Shown in pieces: positions 51,512-59,924 of a stretch of DNA of 64,000 nt (position 1 is its first letter; each line of letters starts with the position of its first letter). This DNA is from Prevotella sp. (lineage in GTDB: Bacteria > Bacteroidota > Bacteroidia > Bacteroidales > Bacteroidaceae). The notes under the pieces are model-generated. The model did not search any database. It had not been told where the DNA came from and worked only from the letters and a program-made list of their open reading frames with translations. The stretch covers positions 1 to 64,000 of the forward strand of contig JAFXZF010000005.1 in NCBI GenBank assembly GCA_017541365.1. The letters are read 5' to 3'. Position numbers and translations under genes: made by a program.

Positions 51512-52015
51512 TTATTCTTCCGTTGCCACTTCACCATAAACACTGAGGAAATAGCCGTGGAGTTCGTCGTATGCTCCACCTTGCTCTATAACGAGAGACA
51601 GTTTTGGATAGCCTGGGTTATACTCATATATAACCATTCCCATGCCTGAGCCTGCTCCCATCCAGCTGAGTCCCATTCTTTCCAACTGGTCGTAGTAATC
51701 ATCTGCAGCCTTTTGGTTAAAGACCTGTACTTTTAGTTGCTCGCCTATCTTGAAACTTACTACGCTGCTTCTCCCCTTTGCAAAGGCGGTAGGTTTGAAA
51801 GAGGAAGTCAGATTACAGTTTTTGCACCAATAGTGATACCCGTTTCGACTTTTTCCTTTGTAGGTATAGCCTTGGGCTTGCAGAGTGCTTGTGGCATTTT
51901 CGAGTGTATTCGTCACATAGATGTTTATGGCATCTTTGGCAGATACCATTTGTTGTGCATTTGCTGATAAGGACAGCAATACAAATGCTAATAGAGTGAA
52001 AAGTATTTTTTTCAT
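51512..52015 (-). CDS. Small exported protein, unknown function
   Basis: 167 residues; signal MKKILFTLLAFVLLSLSANAQ. The mature part has HYWCKNCNLTSSF (a CxxC that could bind metal or form a disulfide), a KIGEQLKVQVFN strand pair and an aromatic, Gly-rich C-terminus with SWMGAGSGMGMVIYEYNPGY. No family recognised. First of the minus-strand exported-protein run, 25 bases upstream of the BspA-like gene. Confidence 0.55.
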   Translation of the reverse strand: MKKILFTLLAFVLLSLSANAQQMVSAKDAINIYVTNTLENATSTLQAQGYTYKGKSRNGYHYWCKNCNLTSSFKPTAFAKGRSSVVSFKIGEQLKVQVFNQKAADDYYDQLERMGLSWMGAGSGMGMVIYEYNPGYPKLSLVIEQGGAYDELHGYFLSVYGEVATEE

Positions 52016-52130
52016 AATAGTGTAGGTTAAGTTATACTTTATACCTTCTCATCGGCATAGTATTCTCTTTTTCGACTTCAGGCCCCACCGAAGTCTGATA
52101 AATAATAGGATTTAGGTTTTTCACATAAAC

Positions 52131-52226
52131 AAAAAAAGCGTGGAGCCTATACCCGTTGCTCGCTCCACATACCGAGGCCCTGAGATTGCCCTATTCGTCA
52201 GAACGAGCAACCTAAGACCCCCACGC
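52131..52226 (-). terminator. Terminator of the structured RNA
   Basis: Outer stem GCGTGG/CCACGC (52138-52143 with 52221-52226), inner stem of 8 bp, T-tract from A7 at 52131-52137. Confidence 0.8.
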
Positions 52227-52546
52227 CGATATGATGACATGTAACTTGTCTATATCATAAATAAGTATATGCACATGGAAACTCCATGTGCAGAATGTAA
52301 CTTACGTGACATGACAGGGCTTACAAAAATCATACCCATGGGCATCTATCGTTGCCGTGTCTCTTGACGAATATGAAAAGTTTCTCAGGCTTTAGGTATG
52401 TCAGAGAACAAAGCGCGTGATAAACGCCTTTTTATATTATGTTATCCCCTCCAGCGGTCTTGTCCGTCGCGGGGACGGAAACTTGCCTTTCACCCAAGGC
52501 ATACCTTTTCCCAATGCCACGCAGGGCATCATCGGCGCAGGGGATG
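52131..52546 (-). ncRNA. Unrecognised structured RNA of about 415 nt
   Basis: The minus strand has a perfect-type promoter (TTTG 52578-52581, 20 bases, TACTTTTG 52550-52557), no good ORF, and a strong terminator. The first 100 nt fold into a closed domain: ATCCCCT at the 5' end (52539-52545) pairs with AGGGGAT (52444-52450), enclosing hairpins ATGCC/GGCAT, GCCTT/AAGGC and CCGTC/GACGG. A CACATGGA/TCCATGTG hairpin lies further on. The 3' end is a long hairpin (GCGTGG/CCACGC and GTTGCTCG/CGAGCAAC, 52138-52226) followed by seven U. It does not show the hallmarks of tmRNA, RNase P RNA or SRP RNA; a 6S-like role cannot be excluded. Confidence 0.6.
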
Positions 52547-52549
52547 GTG

Positions 52550-52581
52550 CAAAAGTATATATTTTTTTTTAATATTGCAAA
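52550..52581 (-). promoter_or_regulatory. Promoter of the structured RNA
   Basis: CAAA 52578-52581 and CAAAAGTA 52550-52557 on the plus strand read TTTG-20-TACTTTTG on the minus strand. It starts 17 bases after the stop of the upstream lipoprotein gene, inside an A/T-only stretch. Confidence 0.78.
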
Positions 52582-52597
52582 TTTTTTTTGTGTTTTT

Positions 52598-53140
52598 TTA
52601 CCTTCCGTTCACTACTCTAAGGAACCTACCGTCATAGGTAGCATTATAATACAGGTCCAGTCCGTTGCCGGAAATGGAGAGGTCATAGGGGGTGCCACAC
52701 ACTGGGCACTTCACGCTTCGTGTACTGCCGTTCCATTGCAGTTTTGCTTTGGCATTGTTTTCGCAACGCGGGCAATGGCGGTCGAAGGCAAGGATTTTAC
52801 CTTCTATAGCGCTGTAGCCTATGAGCAGTCCGTTGTCCCATCCTATCACAAGACTCTCCACTGTTGGTTCGATGCCTGTGGTATATGCGTATGGAGAATT
52901 TTCGTCGGTAGTGCCGTATTTCTCCACAAACACTTTGTTGACCCCTTTGTGAGGACCTTTATATACGAGACAGAAGCCGTTGTCGCCTGTTATGGAACCC
53001 ATCAGGACTGTAGAGGGATGCATCTCAGTGCTGAATATGAAGTAGCACTGATGCCCCGAATAAGTGTTTTCAACATTACACGACGTGAGCAGCGTCAATA
53101 CACAGATTATAGAGAATAGATTATAGATTAAAGAACGCAT
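52598..53140 (-). CDS. Lipoprotein with a Cys4 (Rieske-like or zinc) motif
   Basis: 180 residues: signal MRSLIYNLFSIICVLTLLTSC with lipobox Cys 21. Near the C-terminus are two CPxC pairs, FDRHCPRCENNAKAKL and SVKCPVCGTPYDL (about 120-150), the spacing of a Rieske-like fold in which the ligand histidines are mostly absent, so a structural zinc or a degenerate Rieske site is more likely. GSITGDNGFCLVYKGP is a beta segment before it. Followed by the structured RNA. Heptamer tracts (AGATTAT type) flank its 5' end. Confidence 0.65.
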   Translation of the reverse strand: MRSLIYNLFSIICVLTLLTSCNVENTYSGHQCYFIFSTEMHPSTVLMGSITGDNGFCLVYKGPHKGVNKVFVEKYGTTDENSPYAYTTGIEPTVESLVIGWDNGLLIGYSAIEGKILAFDRHCPRCENNAKAKLQWNGSTRSVKCPVCGTPYDLSISGNGLDLYYNATYDGRFLRVVNGR

Positions 53141-53183
53141 ATTGGTTTATCTGTTATTTATAATCTTTTATCTGTTATCTATT
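53105..53183. repeat. Heptanucleotide tract (ATAATCT / TTATCTG units)
   Basis: Imperfect 7-bp units on both sides of the lipoprotein start (53107-53128 and 53148-53183), up to the argH stop. Same unit as around the pyrE terminator. Confidence 0.6.
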
Positions 53184-54509
53184 TATCAGTTTCTCCACCG
53201 CCTCATCGACTTTCTTGAAGTTGAAGCCATCGAGTATCTGCTGCATCAGTGCCTGGATGCGGTCGTTGCACAGGTTGCCGATAGAGCCCTCGTGGGTGTG
53301 GTGTATGTTCTTGTCTGGTGTGAAGTTGCCCGCCTCAATGTCGAGTCCTACCTTCTTGTAGGCATCACGGAACGGCATTCCCTCAGCAGCGAGGCGGTTT
53401 ACCTCCTCTACTGAGAAGATAGCGTCGTACATCGGGTTGTCGAGTATATCTTCCCTGACCTCTATCTTGTTTATTATGTATGCGCACATGCGAAGGCAGT
53501 CTTTCAGTTCGTCGAACGCAGGCAGGAACACCTCCTTTATTATCTGCAAGTCACGGAAATAGCCGCTCGGCAGGTTGTTTTGTATCAGCGTCACCTGCAC
53601 TGGCAGCGACTGCAGCTTGTTGCATTTCGCCCTTATCAACTCGAACACGTCAGGGTTCTTCTTATGTGGCATGATACTGCTGCCCGTGGTACACTCCTTT
53701 GGCAGTTTTACAAACTGGAAGTTCTGCGAATTGAACATGCAGGCATCAAACGCCATCTTTGCCATCGTGCCGGCAAGTCCAGCGATGGAGAATGCCACAT
53801 TGCGCTCCATCTTGCCCCTGCCCATCTGTGCATACACCACGTTGTAGTTCATGGAGTCGAAGCCTAAGAGGTCGGTGGTCATCTGGCGATTAAGTGGGAA
53901 TGACGAACCGTATCCAGCAGCCGAACCGAGTGGGTTGCGGTTGGTCATCTTGTATGCTGCCTGCAGGTAGAGCATGTCGTCGGTCAAGGACTCGGCGTAT
54001 GCACCAAACCACAAGCCGAACGATGATGGCATAGCAATCTGCAGATGGGTGTAGCCAGGCATCAGCACTCCCTTGTACTGCTCCGACTTCTGTATCAGTT
54101 CATCGAAGAGCGTCTTGGTCTCCTCTACTATCTCGCGCAGGGCAGCACGAGTGAACAGCTTCAGGTCAACGAGCACCTGGTCGTTCCTTGAGCGTCCAGA
54201 GTGTATCTTCTTGCCCATGTCGCCGAGCGCACGAGTGAGCATCAGCTCCACCTGTGAGTGCACGTCCTCTATGTCGTCCTCTATACGGAACTCGCCCTTC
54301 TCGCAGATATCATATATCTTGCGCAGCTCCTTCAGTAGCAGCGGCAGTTCGTCATCGCCTATCAGTCCTATACTGTTGAGCATGGTGATGTGCGCCATGG
54401 AGCCCATCACGTCATACTTAGCCAGATAGAGGTCCATCTCGCGGTCCTTACCCACGGTGAATCGCTCTATCTCCTTGTTTACCTCAAATCCTTTTGACCA
54501 AAGTTTCAT
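53175..54509 (-). CDS. argH: Argininosuccinate lyase
   Basis: 444 residues; last step of arginine synthesis, yielding arginine and fumarate. The fumarase-superfamily signature GSSIMPHKKNPD (about 272-283) with the mobile catalytic-Ser loop, HSRSGRNDQVLVDLKLF (about 107-123) and MPGYTHLQIAMPSSFG (about 154-169) are intact. Start ATG 54509 (KLWSKGFEVNKEIERFTVGKD). The minus-strand TACCTTTG is at 54539-54546. It shares an intergenic region with the divergent pectate lyase gene. Confidence 0.96.
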   Translation of the reverse strand: MKLWSKGFEVNKEIERFTVGKDREMDLYLAKYDVMGSMAHITMLNSIGLIGDDELPLLLKELRKIYDICEKGEFRIEDDIEDVHSQVELMLTRALGDMGKKIHSGRSRNDQVLVDLKLFTRAALREIVEETKTLFDELIQKSEQYKGVLMPGYTHLQIAMPSSFGLWFGAYAESLTDDMLYLQAAYKMTNRNPLGSAAGYGSSFPLNRQMTTDLLGFDSMNYNVVYAQMGRGKMERNVAFSIAGLAGTMAKMAFDACMFNSQNFQFVKLPKECTTGSSIMPHKKNPDVFELIRAKCNKLQSLPVQVTLIQNNLPSGYFRDLQIIKEVFLPAFDELKDCLRMCAYIINKIEVREDILDNPMYDAIFSVEEVNRLAAEGMPFRDAYKKVGLDIEAGNFTPDKNIHHTHEGSIGNLCNDRIQALMQQILDGFNFKKVDEAVEKLINR

Positions 54510-54570
54510 TCAAATTGAAAAATTAAAATTTCTGCCTGCAAAGGTACTATTTTTTCTTGTTTTATCGAAT

Positions 54571-54627
54571 AATCCACCCATTTTATTTATTAATCCACCC
54601 AAATTTTTGAATAAGTCAGTAATTTTG
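54571..54627 (+). promoter_or_regulatory. Pectate lyase promoter with two direct repeats 21 bp apart
   Basis: AATCCACCCA occurs at 54571-54580 and 54592-54601, exactly 21 bp (two helical turns) apart, just upstream of TAATTTTG (54620-54627). No TTTG box lies at the right distance; the second repeat occupies that place. This is what an activator-dependent promoter with AraC-type half-sites looks like. Confidence 0.6.
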
Positions 54628-54677
54628 CAACCACAAACAACGAGCAAAAAATTACAATCTAAACATGTAAAAAGAAA

Positions 54678-56867
54678 ATGACGAAAAAACTTTTCTCTAT
54701 GATGATTATGTTCTGCGTCTTTGCAGGAGCTATGGCAACGGAGGTCACAGTGACACGTTGTGAAGGATGGATAGAAACGGCTACCATACAATGGACAGCC
54801 GTAAAAGGTGCTGCAAAGTATGGTGTCAGCTATTCTGGCGAGGGCGTCAGCGGCAATGCCGATGACATGCTGATACGTTCTTACGAGGGTTACGTGCGTT
54901 GCGACATTCCGGGTCTGAAGGCAGGAAATTACTCGCTTACAGTGACAGCATACGGCGAGAGCGGTGAGGTGCTCCTGACATCTGATGCCAAGAGCGTTAA
55001 GGTGAAGGCGCAGAACCGCGAGGGCTATGCCTTTACTGAGGGTGTGGTGCCTGGCGGCTACAACATAGACGGAACACCCAAGGCTAATGCCAAGATAATA
55101 TATGTGACGGCAAACACGGCAAACACCGTAACATGCGACATTAGCGACGGTAAGAAGGAGAGCACCTACACAGGACTGGCTAATATTCTCAGTGCCTGTG
55201 GCAAGGACAAGACCCACACTCCTCTTATAATACGCGTGGTGGGAACGGTGAAGGATTCTGACATCGACGGACTGAAGGACGGCAACTACCTCAACTTCGA
55301 GGGTAAGAACGCCACTGACTGCTCCTTGGAGGCGGTAACACTTGAGGGTATAGGTGACGACGCGGCACTCTACGGCTACGGCGTATGCTTCAAGCGCACG
55401 AGGGGACTGGAAATCCGCAACCTCGGCATAATGCTCTTTGGTGACGATGCAGTGTCAATGGACACTGACAACTACCACAACTGGATACACAACTGCGACT
55501 TCTTCTACGGCAAGCCTGGTCCTGATGCCGACCAGGTGAAAGGCGACGGCTCGATAGACATGAAGTACCGTTCCACCCTCACCACTATTTCCTACAACCA
55601 CTTCTTCGACAGCGGCAAAGTGATGGGATGCGGCGGCGCCACGAAGGAGGAGACAAACCTGCTCATCACCTTCCACCACAACTGGTTTGACCACTGCGAC
55701 TCACGCTGTCCAAGACTGAACCACACCACGGCGCATATCTACAACAACTACTACGACGGCAATGCCACATACGGAATAGGTTGCACTGAGGTTTCAAACG
55801 CCTTTATCGAGTGTAATTATTTCCGCAACCTTCAGCGCCCCATGATGATAGCAGGACAGGGCACGGACTACACTTATGCCAGCGACCCCAACAAGGGTAC
55901 TTTCTCAGGACAGCCAGGCGGCATGAGTAAAGCATATAACAACATGGTGGAGAATAGCACCATAGAACTGCGCCTGTCGTACCAGACTGACGATGTTCAG
56001 GAATTTGATGCGTGGTTGGTAGAAAACCGTACAGACAAGGTGCCTGAGACAGTATCAGCAAAGAAGGGTGGACACGTGTATGACAACTTTGATACGGCAG
56101 ATGGAATGTATGTCTCTGCTCCTGATGCTCCTGAAAAGGTGGTTGACATAGTAACGACCTACGCAGGACGCATGAACGGCGGCGACATAAAGTGGACCTT
56201 CAACAACAGCGTTGACGACAAGAGTCACGAGATAAACACCGAACTGAAGGCTGCAATAACATCATACGTCAGCAGCATCGTAAGCATACAGGGCGACGGC
56301 AAAAAGCCCGCTGACGAAGGAGGCGATGAGGGTGGCGACGAGCCTGACCCCACACCTACGCCAAGCACAGCGACCAAGGGCGGCTACGTAGTTGACCTCA
56401 TTGCTGACACCAACTCCGGCTTCACCATCGTAGGCAGTACCAGCAACAGCAAAGGCACGGTGACAGTTAATGGTACCACCTATAACACCTGCCTGAAGAT
56501 GGGTTCTTCTTCAAGCATTACGTTCTCTATTTCTGAGCCAATGGTGATGACACTCTATTTCGCAGCCTCAGAGGGCAAGCGCATCAGCGTGACAAACCTC
56601 TCAGAGATAACCATTCCTGCTAATAACATTGTTACTGCCACGCTCCCCTCGGCAGGTGAATACACCATCAAGCGCACCAATGGAGAGTCTTATCTTTATT
56701 ACATAGCACTCTCACCTGTCGCTACGGATATTGACAACGTTAACGCTAACTTTAACTCCCTCTCTACAAGAGAGGTCTGGGGTGAGTCTTTCAATCCTTT
56801 AGGTCAGCAGGTAGGCTCCGGCTACCGAGGCATAGTAATAAAAAATGGCAGGAAAATAGTCTTTTAA
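54678..56867 (+). CDS. Pectate lyase (PL1) with binding module and sorting-like tail
   Basis: 729 residues. Signal MTKKLFSMMIMFCVFAGAMA, an N-terminal fibronectin-like domain (about 22-115), a PL1 beta-helix (about 120-500) with the Ca-site region NWIHNCDFFYGKPGPDADQV, and TFHHNWFDHCDSRCPRLN with the catalytic Arg. An Asp/Glu/Pro linker leads to a beta-sandwich (about 570-690; GGYVVDLIADTNSG) and a tail PLGQQVGSGYRGIVIKNGRK. Just before the tail, SLSTREVWGES is encoded by a GC-rich inverted repeat also found in the GT9 gene. Next to its likely regulator. Confidence 0.9.
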   Translation: MTKKLFSMMIMFCVFAGAMATEVTVTRCEGWIETATIQWTAVKGAAKYGVSYSGEGVSGNADDMLIRSYEGYVRCDIPGLKAGNYSLTVTAYGESGEVLLTSDAKSVKVKAQNREGYAFTEGVVPGGYNIDGTPKANAKIIYVTANTANTVTCDISDGKKESTYTGLANILSACGKDKTHTPLIIRVVGTVKDSDIDGLKDGNYLNFEGKNATDCSLEAVTLEGIGDDAALYGYGVCFKRTRGLEIRNLGIMLFGDDAVSMDTDNYHNWIHNCDFFYGKPGPDADQVKGDGSIDMKYRSTLTTISYNHFFDSGKVMGCGGATKEETNLLITFHHNWFDHCDSRCPRLNHTTAHIYNNYYDGNATYGIGCTEVSNAFIECNYFRNLQRPMMIAGQGTDYTYASDPNKGTFSGQPGGMSKAYNNMVENSTIELRLSYQTDDVQEFDAWLVENRTDKVPETVSAKKGGHVYDNFDTADGMYVSAPDAPEKVVDIVTTYAGRMNGGDIKWTFNNSVDDKSHEINTELKAAITSYVSSIVSIQGDGKKPADEGGDEGGDEPDPTPTPSTATKGGYVVDLIADTNSGFTIVGSTSNSKGTVTVNGTTYNTCLKMGSSSSITFSISEPMVMTLYFAASEGKRISVTNLSEITIPANNIVTATLPSAGEYTIKRTNGESYLYYIALSPVATDIDNVNANFNSLSTREVWGESFNPLGQQVGSGYRGIVIKNGRKIVF

Positions 56868-56901
56868 TTGCAAAAAGATTGGTGTTTTCATCGAAAATGA
56901 G

Positions 56902-56909
56902 TACATTTG
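56902..56909 (+). promoter_or_regulatory. Promoter box of the propeller/AraC regulator
   Basis: TACATTTG with TTGG 19 bases upstream; ATG 56919 is 9 bases further, another very short leader. Confidence 0.5.
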
Positions 56910-56918
56910 CACTCAAGT

Positions 56919-59918
56919 ATGAAACACCTTCTCGCCATAATAACAATCCTCTCTGTCACGCTTCAAGGAGCGTATGCAGAGAGGATTTTTCATGTGTCGA
57001 GTGGACTGCTCAAGGAGAAGGTGACGGGCATAGTGCAGGATGACCGCGGTTTTATGTGGTTCTCCACATGGGGCGGACTGTATCGCTATGACGGTCATAC
57101 GTTCCGTTCATTCAAGACACACCCAGGTGACGGCACGTCAATGCCCTACGACCGCCTGGATGCCGCACGCCTCGACAAGAATGGCAATATATGGTGCCGC
57201 TCGTTCTACCATCCTTATTGCTTCGATATAAAGACTTCTACGTTTATTGATGTTACAGAGTCATTGGAGCAGGAAATGCACCAAACGTTCAACATACGTC
57301 AGATATACCCCATGAGTAGCGGCTATGTGTGGCTGCAAACCGACGACGGCAGGGCGATACGTGTGAGCATCGATGACCCCAAGACTTCCGCCAGACTCTA
57401 TTCCCCTGCCAACGGCAGACTGAAAAAGGGCAAGATACTGAGCATCAACGAGGACAGTCGAGGCATGGCATGGATACTCTCCGAGGGTGGCATCACAGTG
57501 CCAGGCTCGCGTGTCACATTTCCCAATAAGCGGTTTGACCTTTGGCAGGAGACAGTGTCAGGGTGCGTATATCTTGCCACAAAAGAAGGTGAACTGTGGC
57601 ACCTCAACGCAAGAACATGGAAGATGCGCAGGGTGACATTGCCCGTAAAGACCACAAAGATACTGAGGTTGGCAGGACACAGCAACGGCGAGTTGCTTGT
57701 TGCCACCGACGAGGCACTGTTGGCGTGGCATAAAGGGAAATGGACAGTAAGCAGATACAAGGAGAGGATTGCGTCCGTGAAAAGGCTTTTCCGTGATGCC
57801 CGTGGATGCTACTGGATGATAACAGACCGCAAGGGAGTCACTCTGCTGCCATCGATAACGTCGCCCTTGCAGACATTGCTGCCCCAAGATGATGGAAGCT
57901 ACGAAAACAAACATGACAGCTGGTTCTTCGGAGAACAACCACAGAACACCGTATTGCTGATGGCAAGAGGGGGCGGACTGTGCTGTTACGATGCCGCGAC
58001 AGGACAGCTGAGCCACGTAAAGCTGGACAACGGCGAATGGTATCAGCCACAGGTGGGGCGCACCTTTGTTGACAGGGAAAACAACGTGTGGCTCTACAAC
58101 AGTGAGGGCGGACTGGACAGAATAAGCCTTCCAAGGCAGCTGTTCAGAAAATGGGGTGTGTATAACCCCGTGTGTGCACTGTTTATGGACTCAAAGAACA
58201 GACTGTGGGTGGGCGACACCAAGGGAAAGCTTACCGTATGGGGCAGGGAACTCAACCTCGGCATAGTGTATGCCATAGAGGAAATGCAAGACGGAACGGT
58301 ATGGGTAGGCACCAAGGACAAGGGACTTTACAGGATACAAGAGACAAAGGGCAAAGGACAAGGAACAAAGGCGCAAAGCGACTTCGTCATAGAGAACTTC
58401 GTCCACAACCCCCAAGACAAATATTCCATCTCAGCTAACGACGTGTTCAGCATGACTAAGGACAAGGACGGCAACCTGTGGATAGGAACCTACAGCGGAG
58501 GACTGAATATGGTCAAACATAACGAAGGCGTCAGGTTTATCAACAAGAACAACAACCTGACATGGCTGCCAACCGACGAGCGTTCGCTCAATATACGGTC
58601 GCTGCTCTGCACAAAGGAGGGTATCATGTGCGTAGGCACCAGCAGGGGCATCTATGCCTTCAAGTCGCCAAAGCAGGTATATCACCATGAGCGCAAGGCT
58701 GACGATGAGCACGGTCTCACCAACAACGAGGTGATGATGATGTACCAGGACAGGCAGGGCGACGTGTATTGCCTCACGCCCAGTTCGGGAATCTGTCGCA
58801 CCACGGTGAGCGGGCTGCTGTCCGACAATGCCGTATTCACGGTGTATGACAAGCAGAACCTTGCACCGTCAGATGCACCCCTCTCCATCACCGGCGATGC
58901 CAACGACAACCTGTGGATAGCCTACCATAGCTCCATAGCCATGCTTAACAAGAAGCGCACGGCATTCTACAACTGGCAGTCGCCGTCCATGTCGTTTGCC
59001 GAGATAGTGAGTGACGGCAACGGAGAACTGATATCAGCATCAACTGACGACATAATATCATGGAACCCACGGACACTGAAAGCCAATGAAGAAACACCGC
59101 GCATAGCCATAGCGGCACTGACGGTGGCAGGCAGGCAGGTGGACTATGACCCCGACCTCTGCGACACCATAACACTGCAGAGCAACGAACGCGACGTGAG
59201 CCTTCAACTTGCCGCCCTCACCATGCGTCAGGGTGAGAAGATAGAATACGCCTATCGCATGACGGGCGACAGCACGTGGATAACGCAAGGCGACAATGAC
59301 AGGCTCACATTCCTGAACATGAGGGCTGGCTGTCACACCCTGCAGGTGCGCTCCACCAATGCCTCGGGCGTATGGTGTGACAATGTGCGCACCATGACAT
59401 TTTATGTCACTCCTACCTTTTGGGAAACACCATGGGCACTCCTGCTCTATATCCTTATCGGAGCTCTTGCAATAGGTTCCATTGCCGTGGTGTGGGCTTA
59501 CATATACCGTCTGCGACTGAAGATGCGCACTCAGGAAGAGGTGATAAAGCAGCGCATGAACTTCATCCACCATGTGGCACCCCTCATTCGTGATGACAAG
59601 GAAGACCTGCTGGAAAGAGTGCGTAAGTATATTGACGAGCACATAAGCGATGAAGACCTGACGATACCATCCATGGCAGCGGAGATGGGCATGAGCCGTG
59701 CCACTTTCTTTACCCGCTTCAAGGAACTCTCGGGACTCAGTCCGCAGGACTACCTTATACACTATCGCATAGAGCATGCCCGCCAGTTGTTGCAGAACAG
59801 CACTGTCAGCATTGCCGAGATAGCCTACAGCTGTGGTTTCTCCGACCCAAAGTATTTCTCACGTGTATTCAAAAAAATAGAGGGCATGTCGCCCTCTACT
59901 CTCCGTGCCGAGACATAA
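56919..59918 (+). CDS. Membrane one-piece regulator: propeller sensor, Y_Y_Y domain, TM, AraC HTH
   Basis: 999 residues from ATG 56919. Signal MKHLLAIITILSVTLQGAYA; two seven-bladed two-component-regulator propellers (about 25-735; repeated DxxGxxWFSTxGGLYRYD and KDGNLWIGTYSGGLNMV units); a Y_Y_Y domain (about 735-830); one TM (about 839-861); a linker of about 40 residues; and an AraC HTH pair (about 900-999; IPSMAAEMGMSRATFFTRFKEL, SIAEIAYSCGFSDPKYFSRVF). Classical hybrid two-component systems have kinase and receiver domains between TM and HTH; here both are absent. Likely binds pectin oligosaccharides and controls the adjacent lyase (inference). A KGKGQGTKAQ insertion (about 470) is repeat-derived. 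Confidence 0.85.
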   Translation: MKHLLAIITILSVTLQGAYAERIFHVSSGLLKEKVTGIVQDDRGFMWFSTWGGLYRYDGHTFRSFKTHPGDGTSMPYDRLDAARLDKNGNIWCRSFYHPYCFDIKTSTFIDVTESLEQEMHQTFNIRQIYPMSSGYVWLQTDDGRAIRVSIDDPKTSARLYSPANGRLKKGKILSINEDSRGMAWILSEGGITVPGSRVTFPNKRFDLWQETVSGCVYLATKEGELWHLNARTWKMRRVTLPVKTTKILRLAGHSNGELLVATDEALLAWHKGKWTVSRYKERIASVKRLFRDARGCYWMITDRKGVTLLPSITSPLQTLLPQDDGSYENKHDSWFFGEQPQNTVLLMARGGGLCCYDAATGQLSHVKLDNGEWYQPQVGRTFVDRENNVWLYNSEGGLDRISLPRQLFRKWGVYNPVCALFMDSKNRLWVGDTKGKLTVWGRELNLGIVYAIEEMQDGTVWVGTKDKGLYRIQETKGKGQGTKAQSDFVIENFVHNPQDKYSISANDVFSMTKDKDGNLWIGTYSGGLNMVKHNEGVRFINKNNNLTWLPTDERSLNIRSLLCTKEGIMCVGTSRGIYAFKSPKQVYHHERKADDEHGLTNNEVMMMYQDRQGDVYCLTPSSGICRTTVSGLLSDNAVFTVYDKQNLAPSDAPLSITGDANDNLWIAYHSSIAMLNKKRTAFYNWQSPSMSFAEIVSDGNGELISASTDDIISWNPRTLKANEETPRIAIAALTVAGRQVDYDPDLCDTITLQSNERDVSLQLAALTMRQGEKIEYAYRMTGDSTWITQGDNDRLTFLNMRAGCHTLQVRSTNASGVWCDNVRTMTFYVTPTFWETPWALLLYILIGALAIGSIAVVWAYIYRLRLKMRTQEEVIKQRMNFIHHVAPLIRDDKEDLLERVRKYIDEHISDEDLTIPSMAAEMGMSRATFFTRFKELSGLSPQDYLIHYRIEHARQLLQNSTVSIAEIAYSCGFSDPKYFSRVFKKIEGMSPSTLRAET

Positions 59919-59924
59919 GTCTGG

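Noticed and set aside
52441..52546. Cobalamin riboswitch in the 5' domain of the structured RNA
   Set aside because: Short strings such as GGGAAAAG, GGGTGAAAG and CCCCGCGAC are suggestive, but the helices they lie in do not match the P3-P6 layout, the B12 box is missing and no B12 gene follows.
52439..53119. Plus-strand ORF of 226 codons across 52.4-53.1 kb
   Set aside because: Antisense to the Cys4 lipoprotein and the structured RNA; the lipoprotein has a proper signal peptide and lipobox.
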